Positions 9,844 through 19,189 of a stretch of DNA of 64,000 bases are shown here, piece by piece (the first letter of the stretch is position 1; every line of letters begins with the position of its first letter). Origin of the DNA: Salinimicrobium marinum (GTDB lineage Bacteria; Bacteroidota; Bacteroidia; Flavobacteriales; Flavobacteriaceae); contig NZ_BMXB01000020.1 in the NCBI RefSeq assembly GCF_014651535.1, positions 1 through 64,000 of the forward strand, in the 5' to 3' direction. Under the pieces are notes generated by a model. The model saw only the letters and a program-made list of their open reading frames with translations. It did not search any database and was not told the DNA's origin. Position numbers and translations under genes: made by a program.

Positions 9844-10878
9844 TCAGGCAGAAACTGCTCCAGTTAAGACACGGAGGTATTTTTCTGCAATTAGTTGGGA
9901 GCGATGTTCTTCAAGATGAGCCGGTGCAGCATTTCTACATCTGGCTTCAAGCACAGGATCTTCTAAGATTTTCAACAGGGTATCTACCAGGTCCTCCAGA
10001 TCTCCCCTTCTGAAGAGAATCCCTCCCGGACCTACTGCCTCCGAGAGGCCGCCTCCCCGGGAGGCAATTGGCACACAACCACAGGCCATTCCTTCAAGAG
10101 CTACCATTCCGAAAGGTTCTTCCCACACCGAGGGAATCAATATATACCGATGTTCGTTGAGACAGATCACCAGTTCCTCACCACGCATAGCTCCCTTAAA
10201 CTCTACAAGGTTCTCTAGCCCCAGCTCCTGCACAAGCCCCTCCAGGGCCTCTCTTTCAGGCCCGTTACCTATAATAGTAAGACAAGGAGGTATGTCACTT
10301 TTTCCTAATATCTTTCTATCTATCAAGCGGGCAACAGCCTTTATTGCCAAGTCTGCCCCTTTATCTGAAACAAGCCGCCCTAAAAAAACAAACTGCTTTT
10401 TCTTCTGGATATCCGGTAGCACTCTAAAAAGATCCTGTCTATAGGGATTTTTTATAACTTCAGATGACGGTGCTGTCTGTAGTTTCAAAGCATTACTGGC
10501 TGACACGGTTTTGCTGGATCTATGAAGCCTCCACATCTTGATCTTATCCTGAACCCCTATTTTTCCATTCTCCCGACGTATCCAGGTATTAATGGAAATA
10601 ACAAAGGGTCGTTTGATAAAAAATCCCGGCCAGGCAAGTCTGAGACAAGGGTTGTTCTCCAAAATGATATCCGACCATAAATGTGCCTGAATGATTTTTG
10701 TCGGTCCTGGATTCCTTATCACCTCATAGGCAAAGCTGCGGACAGCAGGATCGGGTGTCCAGGTGAGGATCTTCACCTGATGTCCTCTTCCAACGAAGTG
10801 CTCGGCAAATAGTTCCGTATTAACTTCAATTCCACCTATGAAAGGAAAAAAATTATGAGAAAGTATTAGAATTTTCAA
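9844..10878 (-). CDS. Glycosyltransferase family 4 (TTG start)
   Basis: A 344-residue GT-B enzyme with the family N-terminus MKILILSHNFFPFIGGIEV and the donor site WEEPFGMVALEGMACGCVP. The reading frame begins at a TTG codon at 10878; no in-frame ATG lies close, and a later start would remove the conserved first beta strand, so TTG is the likely initiator. It follows the GT2 gene by 11 nt. Role: transfer of one sugar during repeat-unit assembly. Confidence 0.8.
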   Translation of the reverse strand: MKILILSHNFFPFIGGIEVNTELFAEHFVGRGHQVKILTWTPDPAVRSFAYEVIRNPGPTKIIQAHLWSDIILENNPCLRLAWPGFFIKRPFVISINTWIRRENGKIGVQDKIKMWRLHRSSKTVSASNALKLQTAPSSEVIKNPYRQDLFRVLPDIQKKKQFVFLGRLVSDKGADLAIKAVARLIDRKILGKSDIPPCLTIIGNGPEREALEGLVQELGLENLVEFKGAMRGEELVICLNEHRYILIPSVWEEPFGMVALEGMACGCVPIASRGGGLSEAVGPGGILFRRGDLEDLVDTLLKILEDPVLEARCRNAAPAHLEEHRSQLIAEKYLRVLTGAVSA

Positions 10879-10889
10879 AATCAGTAAAA

Positions 10890-11810
10890 TTAAAAGGTGC
10901 CGGAAAGAACAACCCCATCTTTAGAAGTTCTTCCTGCCAAATTCTGTGTGAGAAAATATTTGATGATCTCCTTACGGCTGTGTGCTTTATCTTTGACAAC
11001 TTCCACATCCCGATAGTAAATCGTTCCCAATGTCCAGATCAGGAGGAATTCCAGCCCTAATCTGAAACAGATCATACCTGCTACCAGATACGGCCACCTG
11101 ATCTTACCAAACTTGTTTAAGAGGTACCACCTATTCCTGTAAAACCTAATGACCCGCTGGCTCACCTTCTGCGGAGTACCACTGCCTTTATGAAAAGCTT
11201 TTAAAGGCATTACTCCAATTTTCCAGCCTCTCCTGGAGGCCCTCATACAAATATCATGGTCAAGTTCGAGCCAGTCGAAATTTTGGTCGAACAAGCCGAT
11301 ATCCTCCAGTACTTCCTTCCTCAAGACCATCGCGCAGGTGAAAACATTGATATGTTTAGGGTGTTTTACAAAATAATTGAGATACCATTGATAAAGTTGT
11401 TGCCCTAATAGCAGGCTTAATACCCCTGGCTCTGCCTCAAAAGAAGCCGATGCTGTCCCTGCCGCGTTGACGGTCTGAAAAGTAGCGATGCCCACCTCTG
11501 GATTAGTTCTGAAATATTCTTTAATTCCTTTTACATAATTCTCAAGAGGCCAGGCATCCGAATCCAAAAGAAGTATTAGGTCGGAATCCAGGTTTTTCAG
11601 ACCTCTGTTCAGAGACCGGATGAGCCCAAGGTTTCTTTTATTTCGGATTAGCTTTATTTGAGCAGGAACAGCACCCGGTATTTCAGAAGAACAATCGTCT
11701 ACCACCAGGAACTGGTCAAAAGGAACCTCTGCATATTCAAAGCACTTTCCAATACATTGGGAGGTCAATTCCCAGGTATTGTAATTAGTAACTAAAATTC
11801 CCAGTGTCAT
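10890..11810 (-). CDS. Glycosyltransferase family 2
   Basis: A 306-residue GT2 enzyme of the rhamnosyl/WcaA-like type: LGILVTNYNTWELT at the N-terminus, VVDDCSSE about residues 36-43, and LLLDSDAWPLENY with the DxD equivalent near 80. A hydrophobic patch around residues 250-270 may associate with the membrane. Part of the same minus-strand operon. Donor unknown. Confidence 0.8.
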   Translation of the reverse strand: MTLGILVTNYNTWELTSQCIGKCFEYAEVPFDQFLVVDDCSSEIPGAVPAQIKLIRNKRNLGLIRSLNRGLKNLDSDLILLLDSDAWPLENYVKGIKEYFRTNPEVGIATFQTVNAAGTASASFEAEPGVLSLLLGQQLYQWYLNYFVKHPKHINVFTCAMVLRKEVLEDIGLFDQNFDWLELDHDICMRASRRGWKIGVMPLKAFHKGSGTPQKVSQRVIRFYRNRWYLLNKFGKIRWPYLVAGMICFRLGLEFLLIWTLGTIYYRDVEVVKDKAHSRKEIIKYFLTQNLAGRTSKDGVVLSGTF

Positions 11811-11852
11811 ATAGTTTCATTTTAATATTGAATATTGGAACCTGCTGTAACG

Positions 11853-12941
11853 CTACACCAGAGCTTCACTGTGCTTCAAAAAAGTCCTCTGATTAGCCGT
11901 TTCAAGACGATCCAAAAACCTAAGGGCCACATTTCGTGTCGTATATTTCTGAATCCATTTATATTGATTTGACTGAATTTCTTCCAGCTGAGAGAGCGTG
12001 CAGGAAGAAATCTTTTTCAGAAGATCCTCCTGATCTCGATAAGGGATACAGTTACTCTGGTCGAGGCCATAGGGTGCACATAAAGAATTTTTCTGATCCA
12101 GATCTTTAAAACAAAGAATGGCTCCCTTGGCTGCATATTCATAATGTCTCAAACAGTCCCAGCCTTCCCTTTTAGTAGTGACTCCAAACCTGGATCTTCT
12201 GATGTCATTAAAATAATCTTCCTGTTTTTCATAACGTGGTTTCCATTTCCCTACTTCTGCCACTTCCAGATCTTTAAAAAGCTCATTTAAGTCTGTGTCA
12301 ATATTATAATTGACAAATTCCTGCTTCTTTTCTATGAAAGGAATAACCTCAATGTGCTCTTCAGGAATGGACATAGAAATACCATAGTGTTTGGCCGGAA
12401 CCTTTAAAATTTTTGAAGCAATCCTGTGTATTCCCGGGAATTTGTTCTTAGTGATCCCGTACAATTCTGCTGTACTGGCGTGTTCCCTTTTAAAGAAATG
12501 AACCTTTCTAAAGTTATAGAAATAAGACCATGGTCTTACCTTGAGGTTAAAGGTATTATGAAAATACGGAAACATGGAGGCAGAATCATAACCGTCTATA
12601 ATGCACAACCCTGTTCTTTTTGCAGGACCCAGGCTCTTGTAGATATAATGGAAGAGATCACACTGTTCAAAAATATCTGTAAAGAGGATGTAATCGTATT
12701 TTTCTATATCTGATAGCCAGTACGTTCTCTTTCCGCGTATTTTATCATCGTCAGGTAACATCCTGTACAGCGTATTTCCACGGCTGCCGGTTTTTTGAAG
12801 GTCCTCATCGGAGGCATCCCTGTACATATAATCCATTCGGGGAATATCCACCACCTCGACCTCACGAATAGATCGCAATCCGTGGAGAAGACCATCTATT
12901 AGATAATTAGGCACACTGGAGTTTAGAAAAAGTATTTTCAT
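11853..12941 (-). CDS. Putative GT-B-like glycosyltransferase, poorly characterised
   Basis: A 362-residue protein that I do not recognise firmly. The N-terminus (MKILFLNSSVPNYLIDGLLH) looks like a Rossmann-type nucleotide-sugar fold. Near the C-terminus, SRFGVTTKREGWDCLRHYE followed by AAKGAILCFKDLD resembles the donor-binding part of exostosin-like and PF13524-type glycosyltransferases, where an Arg and Glu contact the nucleotide. Its position between GT2 and GT8 genes supports a glycosyltransferase role in the same polysaccharide. Confidence 0.55.
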   Translation of the reverse strand: MKILFLNSSVPNYLIDGLLHGLRSIREVEVVDIPRMDYMYRDASDEDLQKTGSRGNTLYRMLPDDDKIRGKRTYWLSDIEKYDYILFTDIFEQCDLFHYIYKSLGPAKRTGLCIIDGYDSASMFPYFHNTFNLKVRPWSYFYNFRKVHFFKREHASTAELYGITKNKFPGIHRIASKILKVPAKHYGISMSIPEEHIEVIPFIEKKQEFVNYNIDTDLNELFKDLEVAEVGKWKPRYEKQEDYFNDIRRSRFGVTTKREGWDCLRHYEYAAKGAILCFKDLDQKNSLCAPYGLDQSNCIPYRDQEDLLKKISSCTLSQLEEIQSNQYKWIQKYTTRNVALRFLDRLETANQRTFLKHSEALV

Positions 12942-12984
12942 TGCTACTTCTTTGTTTAAAAGAATTGAAAGACTGGATTGAAGA

Positions 12985-13860
12985 TTAATGCTTCTTTAGG
13001 CGTAAAACAATCAGGAATAAAGCTGCGGTTTTTCTTATGATATTAGTCAAACTCCGATCTTGCGGAGAATAATTCCTGAACGGGGTTTCCTTGATGAACT
13101 TCCTGTATAGATGCTTGTGAGGATGCCTTAACTGATAATGCCAGGGCTTAAAAGTCTGGTTAAAATGAATGATAGCCGGGTTGTCTATATCAGCAAGTAC
13201 TTCAGTATCCTGGATCTCTTTTTTCCTGTAAATAAAATCTACCATAAGATTCCATCTTACTGGTAATTCTATCCAATCCTTTAAAAGTACCGCATTGAGG
13301 GCATCCTGATCCCAGAACCTGATTTTATCTGGATTAGAGGAAATGAAATCCAGCACCTTTGCCGATATACCTTCTTTTCGCCATTTCTCAAGGTTCATCA
13401 GCATCACTCCAGAATTGAACGTTCGGGTATTGCCTAATCCCATTTCTATATTCCGTTTGTTGTCAAACTCAGGGACGGCCGCAATAGCATTATCGGTCAG
13501 TTCAGTACTCCAAAGAGGAAGAAGATCGCCATTAATTAAAATATCACAATCCAGGTAAAGCACTCGGGTAACCTCGGAAGGCAGGGCGTCCGGAATTGAA
13601 ATCCTGTAATAGTTGGCAAGGCTTGCATGCTGCGAGATCATAAAATCCGTATAAAGTGATTCATTAATCTCTATAACCTCCAGGAAAAGTTGGTGCTCCT
13701 TACCAAACTGAGCTAGTAATTCTTTTGAGCTACTGCTTAATCCGCCATTAATCACATAAATTTTAAGCCCTTCGGGATTCTTCTGGTGATGGACAAGAGA
13801 GACTACAGAAACCAGCAAGTGCTGTACAAAATGCTCGTCTGAACAATATACTATTACCAT
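12985..13860 (-). CDS. Glycosyltransferase family 8 (LgtC-like)
   Basis: A 291-residue GT8 retaining galactosyl/glucosyltransferase-like protein. The first strand is IVYCSDEHFVQHLLVSVVSL; the metal-binding DxD is in RVLYLDCDILINGDL about residues 98-112; FNSGVMLMNL and FWDQDALNAVL are further family motifs, and HFNQTFKPWHY near the C-terminus supplies the second metal ligand. It lies 10 nt downstream of the TPR-containing glycosyltransferase gene. Donor likely UDP-Glc or UDP-Gal by family, but not provable here. Confidence 0.8.
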   Translation of the reverse strand: MVIVYCSDEHFVQHLLVSVVSLVHHQKNPEGLKIYVINGGLSSSSKELLAQFGKEHQLFLEVIEINESLYTDFMISQHASLANYYRISIPDALPSEVTRVLYLDCDILINGDLLPLWSTELTDNAIAAVPEFDNKRNIEMGLGNTRTFNSGVMLMNLEKWRKEGISAKVLDFISSNPDKIRFWDQDALNAVLLKDWIELPVRWNLMVDFIYRKKEIQDTEVLADIDNPAIIHFNQTFKPWHYQLRHPHKHLYRKFIKETPFRNYSPQDRSLTNIIRKTAALFLIVLRLKKH

Positions 13861-13870
13861 GGTTTAAAAT

Positions 13871-15640
13871 TTAATGGTTGAAAAACTTGCGTAGCTTTTC
13901 CGCTTTAAGCCCTTTTCCAAGGCGGACTGCATAATCTTCTATGGAGACTGATGGAAGTCCTTTCCGTCTGTTCGGAATTTTTAAAATTTCAAAAAGATCA
14001 TTTAACAGGGTAATTCCTTTTAACCAGATGTTAGAATGTAACACCAGGATCCATTTTTTCAGCCTCTTTACCACCGAAGGATCTTCTTCCTTTGTATACC
14101 ATGCATGAAGCCTGGAATCATACTCAGACTGGTTACAATTTAGGAGCATGAGATGCAAATCGCCGTACCAGGACACCTCGTGGGGCGCTACCTGATGAAT
14201 ACTTTTCCTGATTTTTTCTTTCCCCGGATCAACCTTTAATTCTTCGCTGTAATGAAGAACATCAATCACCTCATGCACCTTTTTCAGGACGGGATGAACA
14301 AGCTTCGAAAACTGTTCTTTTCTTATAAAAGCTTGGGATAATTGTCCATTACACAAAAGCGCTACTAAGTAATAAGCCCATTCTACGGGATCAGGTTCGT
14401 GGGCGCCATAGGAACCCAGATTCGCCTGGATAGGATTTAAAATAGTCTCCAGAGCTTTCCGCGGCTCCCCCTTTTTCAGAAAGCAGCGGGTGAGATTGAG
14501 TTTTGCTTCGCTCATCCAGGGAATCATGTGCTCGCATTCCTTATATCTTGCAATAGCCTCATCGTAATTTCCTTCTTGAAACGACAAATTTCCCTGACGA
14601 AGGCACTCCAGGTGTATTCCTATACCACTGATGTGAAGTGTTTTTTCCCGTGACAGCCTCTGTACTACCTTTAATGCACCAAAGGGGCCTTCCTGGATTA
14701 TTCTCTGATCAGATCGAAGTTCCTTTTGAAGAACAAACCACTGATAGATCTGGTCCCGCTGTTTCATTGTATGATGACGGTGGACCATTTCATATCCATT
14801 TTCAATAAGAGCTACCAATTTTTCCTTGTCGGAAAAGAGGAAATCCATCTTATCCAGGACATTGTTTTCATCTGCAAAAACACAGTTAACCATATCTTCA
14901 AACCCTGCGGCCTCCAGCACAGGGGATCGTTCCGTGATCAGGCAACTCCTAGATCCTGGAATCTCCAGGTGCTTCCGTACCATTTCCCGGGCTACTGTAC
15001 CGCAGGCAGGCACGAACCAGCTGGCATTTATGGTTCTCGCATACTCTTCCCCAAAGATCATAACCGGGGAATGACTTTCATATCCCTTGTGTGGAAAAAT
15101 CAGCGTAGGGTAACAACTCGCAATTATCGGATTCATCTTTTCTCTCCATGGATAAAGAGCGTTCACATAACCACTGAACATCACAGGAATGACCTTTGTT
15201 TGATGATAATCCCTGCATATCTCTGAATCTATAAAATTGGGCCATGTAAAAAAATTCTCTGCCAATCCCGGGGTGTGCTCAGCAGTGGTAGTAGAAATCG
15301 AAAAAAAGGTGTCTATTCCCCAATTATCCATATCTGAAATAAACCCGGAGCGACAGTCGCACCAGCCGTCTCCATTGTGCAGACCGAGCTTTGGCACCTG
15401 AGGATGACAATGTGTATTTTTTATTTTAATTTTTCTTGCAATCTGGGTCTTATAGCCACTCTCAAACAGAGCTATGTCTGGCTGAAAGTTGTCACACACC
15501 TCCCTGTAATCACAGTCGGTGTTTATAACCAGTACCTCAAAGAACTGAGACAGACATCTTTGGTGAAGTTGCATATGCACTTGCAAAAACTGCGGCAGTC
15601 CCCGGTGATCCCATTGGAAAAAAATTAATTTTGGTTTCAT
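13871..15640 (-). CDS. Large glycosyltransferase-like protein with TPR-like C-terminal region
   Basis: About 589 residues from the ATG at 15640 (MKPKLIFFQWDHRGLPQF). An upstream start at 15679 would overlap the flippase gene, so the inner ATG is preferred. The N-terminal ~330 residues look like a GT-B fold: LITERSPVLEAAGFEDMV resembles the late donor-binding loop of PF13524-type enzymes. The next part has tetratricopeptide-like helices (GNLSFQEGNYDEAIARYKEC, then SEAKLNLTRCFLKKGEPRKA). The TPR part may bind partners of the assembly complex. Function inferred from fold and context. Confidence 0.55.
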   Translation of the reverse strand: MKPKLIFFQWDHRGLPQFLQVHMQLHQRCLSQFFEVLVINTDCDYREVCDNFQPDIALFESGYKTQIARKIKIKNTHCHPQVPKLGLHNGDGWCDCRSGFISDMDNWGIDTFFSISTTTAEHTPGLAENFFTWPNFIDSEICRDYHQTKVIPVMFSGYVNALYPWREKMNPIIASCYPTLIFPHKGYESHSPVMIFGEEYARTINASWFVPACGTVAREMVRKHLEIPGSRSCLITERSPVLEAAGFEDMVNCVFADENNVLDKMDFLFSDKEKLVALIENGYEMVHRHHTMKQRDQIYQWFVLQKELRSDQRIIQEGPFGALKVVQRLSREKTLHISGIGIHLECLRQGNLSFQEGNYDEAIARYKECEHMIPWMSEAKLNLTRCFLKKGEPRKALETILNPIQANLGSYGAHEPDPVEWAYYLVALLCNGQLSQAFIRKEQFSKLVHPVLKKVHEVIDVLHYSEELKVDPGKEKIRKSIHQVAPHEVSWYGDLHLMLLNCNQSEYDSRLHAWYTKEEDPSVVKRLKKWILVLHSNIWLKGITLLNDLFEILKIPNRRKGLPSVSIEDYAVRLGKGLKAEKLRKFFNH

Positions 15641-15659
15641 GTTAAATATCAAATAGTAA

Positions 15660-16955
15660 TTAAATCTCCTGTTCCTCAAGCCTTCCTATTTTGAAGAGGC
15701 AATACAACAAATACATTAGTCCTTCCATGGAAGCAACAAAAAGGTTGAATTTTAAAACACCTGCGAGGGAACTGATATCGATCATACTTATTCCGGTTAT
15801 AATGGTCAGTATGGTAATGGAGATGGACCATATGGGATTGAAAGCCCAGTTTCTGCTGGTGGCCAGGGTAAAAAGAGATACCGCAATTAGGTTACAACAG
15901 CCCCCGGCTATACTTAAGATAAGTTCCTTTTCCAGGCCGCGATAATTTTCTCCGAGGATCCACAATAACTGGGTGGGGAAAAGCGCCACAAAACCTATAA
16001 TCCCCAGACATACCAGGAACAGGCCGCCCAGGATCTGTACAAATCGTTGGAACAAAATTTTTCTTTCGTTTGTTAAACGGGAATAACGAGGAATTATCAG
16101 TGTTCCGAAAATGTACGTCACCATAGTTAACGCCATGGAAAGCCTTGCCAGCGCTCCTATTTCTGCAATTGCCGTGGTGGTTCCGAAGATGGTAATAAGC
16201 CATACTGTGATTTGTCCGGAAAAACTATTGAAGACAGACCGTGGAAGTACTCTCTTCACTACGCCTAGAATATCCTTTTTAATCTTGGGTTGAGGTTTCT
16301 GCTGCCAGTCGGCATAGTGATGAGAAATCTTTCTAAGTTGAAGGTTTCCCCAAATATGAGGAAGCCCGGCAGCAAGGATAGCTATATATGCAAATGGAAA
16401 AATAAAAATAAATAATAACAACAAACTTCTTCCCAGCCCCAACCCTAGTTCAATTTTTTGAACGGGAACAATATCCTGATGCAAAGCGGGACCAACCGTC
16501 AGAACATACCCAGACAACGAGGTGAAAAATGCGGGTATCAGGGCGGCCAGAATTAGAACAGATGTAATCCATCCTGCACCATGATGACGAAATAAATAAA
16601 GGAACAGAGGAACGGAAATAGCCAATAGAACAATTGCAAAGCGTTTTCTGAGGTCATACCCTGTCACTACTACTGCACCGAGCTTTTCTCTGTCTTTCCA
16701 CACTTTCCCCCCCTGTGCCATCACACTGGTGGTAATCCCTCCATCTGCCAGCATTATCAAAGAACCAAGCATTAAACTGGCTAACGTATAAAGCGCATAT
16801 TCCTGAGTTGGGAGAATTCTAATGATGAGAATGCCGCACGCAAAACTAATAGCCTGAACCATAATCTGAAAACTCCCTGTTAGAGAAATCAATTTCAGCC
16901 ATTCAAGAGCTTTAAAATAGGTAGGGCTATATGAAATTAAAGAAGAAATTTTCAT
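15660..16955 (-). CDS. Polysaccharide flippase (Wzx / MATE-like family)
   Basis: A 431-residue membrane protein with about twelve hydrophobic helices and few charged residues, typical of polysaccharide biosynthesis flippases. The N-terminus (GSFQIMVQAISFACGILIIR) resembles the first helix of Wzx proteins. It would move the lipid-linked repeat unit across the inner membrane before polymerisation by the Wzy-like protein encoded at 7187-8563. Expected neighbours such as Wza/Wzc are not present in the window. Confidence 0.8.
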   Translation of the reverse strand: MKISSLISYSPTYFKALEWLKLISLTGSFQIMVQAISFACGILIIRILPTQEYALYTLASLMLGSLIMLADGGITTSVMAQGGKVWKDREKLGAVVVTGYDLRKRFAIVLLAISVPLFLYLFRHHGAGWITSVLILAALIPAFFTSLSGYVLTVGPALHQDIVPVQKIELGLGLGRSLLLLFIFIFPFAYIAILAAGLPHIWGNLQLRKISHHYADWQQKPQPKIKKDILGVVKRVLPRSVFNSFSGQITVWLITIFGTTTAIAEIGALARLSMALTMVTYIFGTLIIPRYSRLTNERKILFQRFVQILGGLFLVCLGIIGFVALFPTQLLWILGENYRGLEKELILSIAGGCCNLIAVSLFTLATSRNWAFNPIWSISITILTIITGISMIDISSLAGVLKFNLFVASMEGLMYLLYCLFKIGRLEEQEI

Positions 16956-17006
16956 ATTTATATTTCAGAAACTAATACTGCCACTGCCTTTCTGGAGCGG
17001 ATGAAA

Positions 17007-18155
17007 TCATTGCCCTGTGGCAACCGGAACTGGAAAAAGCAGCCTAAGGAAAACATTCACAACTTGCTGCACCTCTTCCTGAGCCATTGGAATAAAGAGG
17101 GGTAAAATAATAGACCTCTCATTGATATCCTCAGAAACTGGCAGTTCCTCTTGATTATACTGCTGGTAGGCCTTTTCCCGGTGAATGGTCATCACACCTC
17201 GCCTGCTGGCAATGCCGGCATCCAGTAATGCCTGCATCAGTGTATTTCTATCTATCACACAATCCTTAGATAAATACACACTATAGGACTGGTAGTTGCA
17301 GTAGCTTCCATCTTCTTCCTGCGGAAGGATTATGCCCGGAACATGGTTAAAAGCGGTATTATACTGAGCTGCAATCTTCCTGCGCTCCTTTACAATCCAG
17401 TCTAGCTTTTCTAATTGACGTATGCCCACGGATGCCTGAATATCGGTCATTCTGTAGTTATAACCAACTTCCAGATATTCTTCAAAAATCAGCTTATCAG
17501 ACTCGTGGCGCACCCGATCGTTTACAGACATCCCATGCTGCCTGAGAAGCTTCAGTCTTTCGTAATAATCTTTGCGATTGGTAGTAATCATCCCTCCGTC
17601 CCCCGTTGAAATTACTTTCCGCGGATGAAAAGAAAAACAGACCAGTTCAGAATGAAACCCTATTTTATTACCCATGTATTGAGAACCGGCAGCACAGGCT
17701 GCATCTTCGATTAATTGTAATTGATATTTCCCGCACAACTCATGAAAGGCATTAATATCTGCTGGCATTCCGAGTTGGTGTACCACAAGAATCGCCCTGG
17801 TTTTAGAGGTTATCTTCTTCTCTGTTTCAACAGGATCCAAATTACTGCTGCCTTTTAGTACATCTGCAAAGACCGGGGTAGCTCCTACATATCTGATGGC
17901 ATTTGCAGTTGCAATATAGCTCAGCGAAGGACAAATGACTTCATCACCAGGTCCTACCCCTGCAACTATCATTGAAAGGTGCAATGCTGTAGTACAATTA
18001 GAAACCGCTACTGCATAAGGCGCACCAGTATATACTGCGAATTTCTCCTCAAACTCCTGGACTCTGGGACCTTGTGTGATCCATCCACTAAGAATAGTAT
18101 CGTATGCCGCCTGGGCCTCTTCTTCGGTTAAATACGGTTTGGCAAGAGGTATCAT
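17007..18155 (-). CDS. DegT/DnrJ/EryC1/StrS sugar aminotransferase
   Basis: A 382-residue PLP-dependent sugar aminotransferase. The internal aldimine Lys is predicted at position 180 in SFHPRKVISTGDGGM, and the phosphate-contacting SNCTTALHLS lies near 52-61. It would transaminate a keto-nucleotide sugar with glutamate. Its first codon overlaps the last bases of the SDR gene (18152-18155), so the two are translationally coupled and probably act one after the other: the SDR makes a keto sugar, this enzyme aminates it. The exact amino sugar cannot be read. Confidence 0.85.
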   Translation of the reverse strand: MIPLAKPYLTEEEAQAAYDTILSGWITQGPRVQEFEEKFAVYTGAPYAVAVSNCTTALHLSMIVAGVGPGDEVICPSLSYIATANAIRYVGATPVFADVLKGSSNLDPVETEKKITSKTRAILVVHQLGMPADINAFHELCGKYQLQLIEDAACAAGSQYMGNKIGFHSELVCFSFHPRKVISTGDGGMITTNRKDYYERLKLLRQHGMSVNDRVRHESDKLIFEEYLEVGYNYRMTDIQASVGIRQLEKLDWIVKERRKIAAQYNTAFNHVPGIILPQEEDGSYCNYQSYSVYLSKDCVIDRNTLMQALLDAGIASRRGVMTIHREKAYQQYNQEELPVSEDINERSIILPLFIPMAQEEVQQVVNVFLRLLFPVPVATGQ

Positions 18156-19177
18156 ATCTTTTCCTTTATCCAGTTAAATTCTTCTATCTCATTAAGCACC
18201 TGAGGTGACTTTAGCTTATCTCTATAAAACTTTATAGTTTCTTCCATGCCACTGTCAAAATCATATTTGGCCTTGAAACCTGTTTTATTAACGAATTTCT
18301 CGGCTTTTACCCATAGCCTGGGGACATCAGCCGGTCTTCCCGGCAAGTATTTAATGCCCAAATGGCTCCTTTCCATTACCCAGAGCAGACGGGAAAGCAA
18401 TTGTTTCATTGAAATTTCTACGCCCGTTCCGATATTAAAGGTTTGTCCTGTAAGATCGGATACATCTCCTTCCCTGACCATTTCCAGTAGGCGCGAAAGA
18501 GCTGTTGCCGTGTCCTTAACATAGAAGAAATCCCGGGTCACACTACCATCTCCAAACAGCACAGGCTGCTGGTCGAATAAAATCTTAACAATACTTCTAG
18601 GTAAAATCTCACCTGCGTCTCCTTCAAAATGGGCTCGAGGTCCATAATTATTGAAAATCCTTAAAATGGTAACAGGAAGACCATAACATTCCAGATAAGC
18701 ACGGGTGTAATGCTCTCCTGCCAGTTTACTTGCGCCATATACTGTTAAGGGATTTGTGGGGGAATCTTCGGTAATAGGAAAAGAGGTGGTACGGCCATAA
18801 ACTTCTGAAGTTGAAATATAAAAGAAATGTGCCGCATTTTCGGTTCGGGCCGCCTCCAGTACATGAAGCGTCCCCTCGGCATTTACCCGGTGATTCTGGA
18901 AAGGGCTGTGGATAGAATTCCTTACTCCCAGGCAAGCCAGGTGAAATACGAAATCTATGCCATACAGTGCCTGCCTGCAGGTTTCAGCATCAAGGATGTC
19001 TCCTTCTATGAATTTAAAATTAGGAGATTTTGCCGCGTTGCGAAGGTTCTCCCGGGAGCCGTTCTCTAGATTATCCAGTACAGTAACCTTATAACCCTCC
19101 TTCAGTAATTTGTCCGTTAAATGAGACCCTATGAATCCCGCTCCCCCAGTTATTAGAATCGTCTTATTATTTTCCAT
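18152..19177 (-). CDS. NAD-dependent epimerase/dehydratase (SDR), nucleotide-sugar
   Basis: A 341-residue extended SDR with GGAGFIG at residues 11-17, STSEVYG at 122-128 and the catalytic pair Tyr147/Lys151 (YGASK). The Asp-Glu pair of dTDP-glucose 4,6-dehydratases is Ser-Glu here, as in GMD and UXS enzymes, so a classical dTDP-glucose dehydratase assignment is not supported. The coupled downstream aminotransferase suggests that it produces or epimerises the sugar to be aminated. Confidence 0.75.
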   Translation of the reverse strand: MENNKTILITGGAGFIGSHLTDKLLKEGYKVTVLDNLENGSRENLRNAAKSPNFKFIEGDILDAETCRQALYGIDFVFHLACLGVRNSIHSPFQNHRVNAEGTLHVLEAARTENAAHFFYISTSEVYGRTTSFPITEDSPTNPLTVYGASKLAGEHYTRAYLECYGLPVTILRIFNNYGPRAHFEGDAGEILPRSIVKILFDQQPVLFGDGSVTRDFFYVKDTATALSRLLEMVREGDVSDLTGQTFNIGTGVEISMKQLLSRLLWVMERSHLGIKYLPGRPADVPRLWVKAEKFVNKTGFKAKYDFDSGMEETIKFYRDKLKSPQVLNEIEEFNWIKEKI

Positions 19178-19189
19178 CGAAAATTAGGA

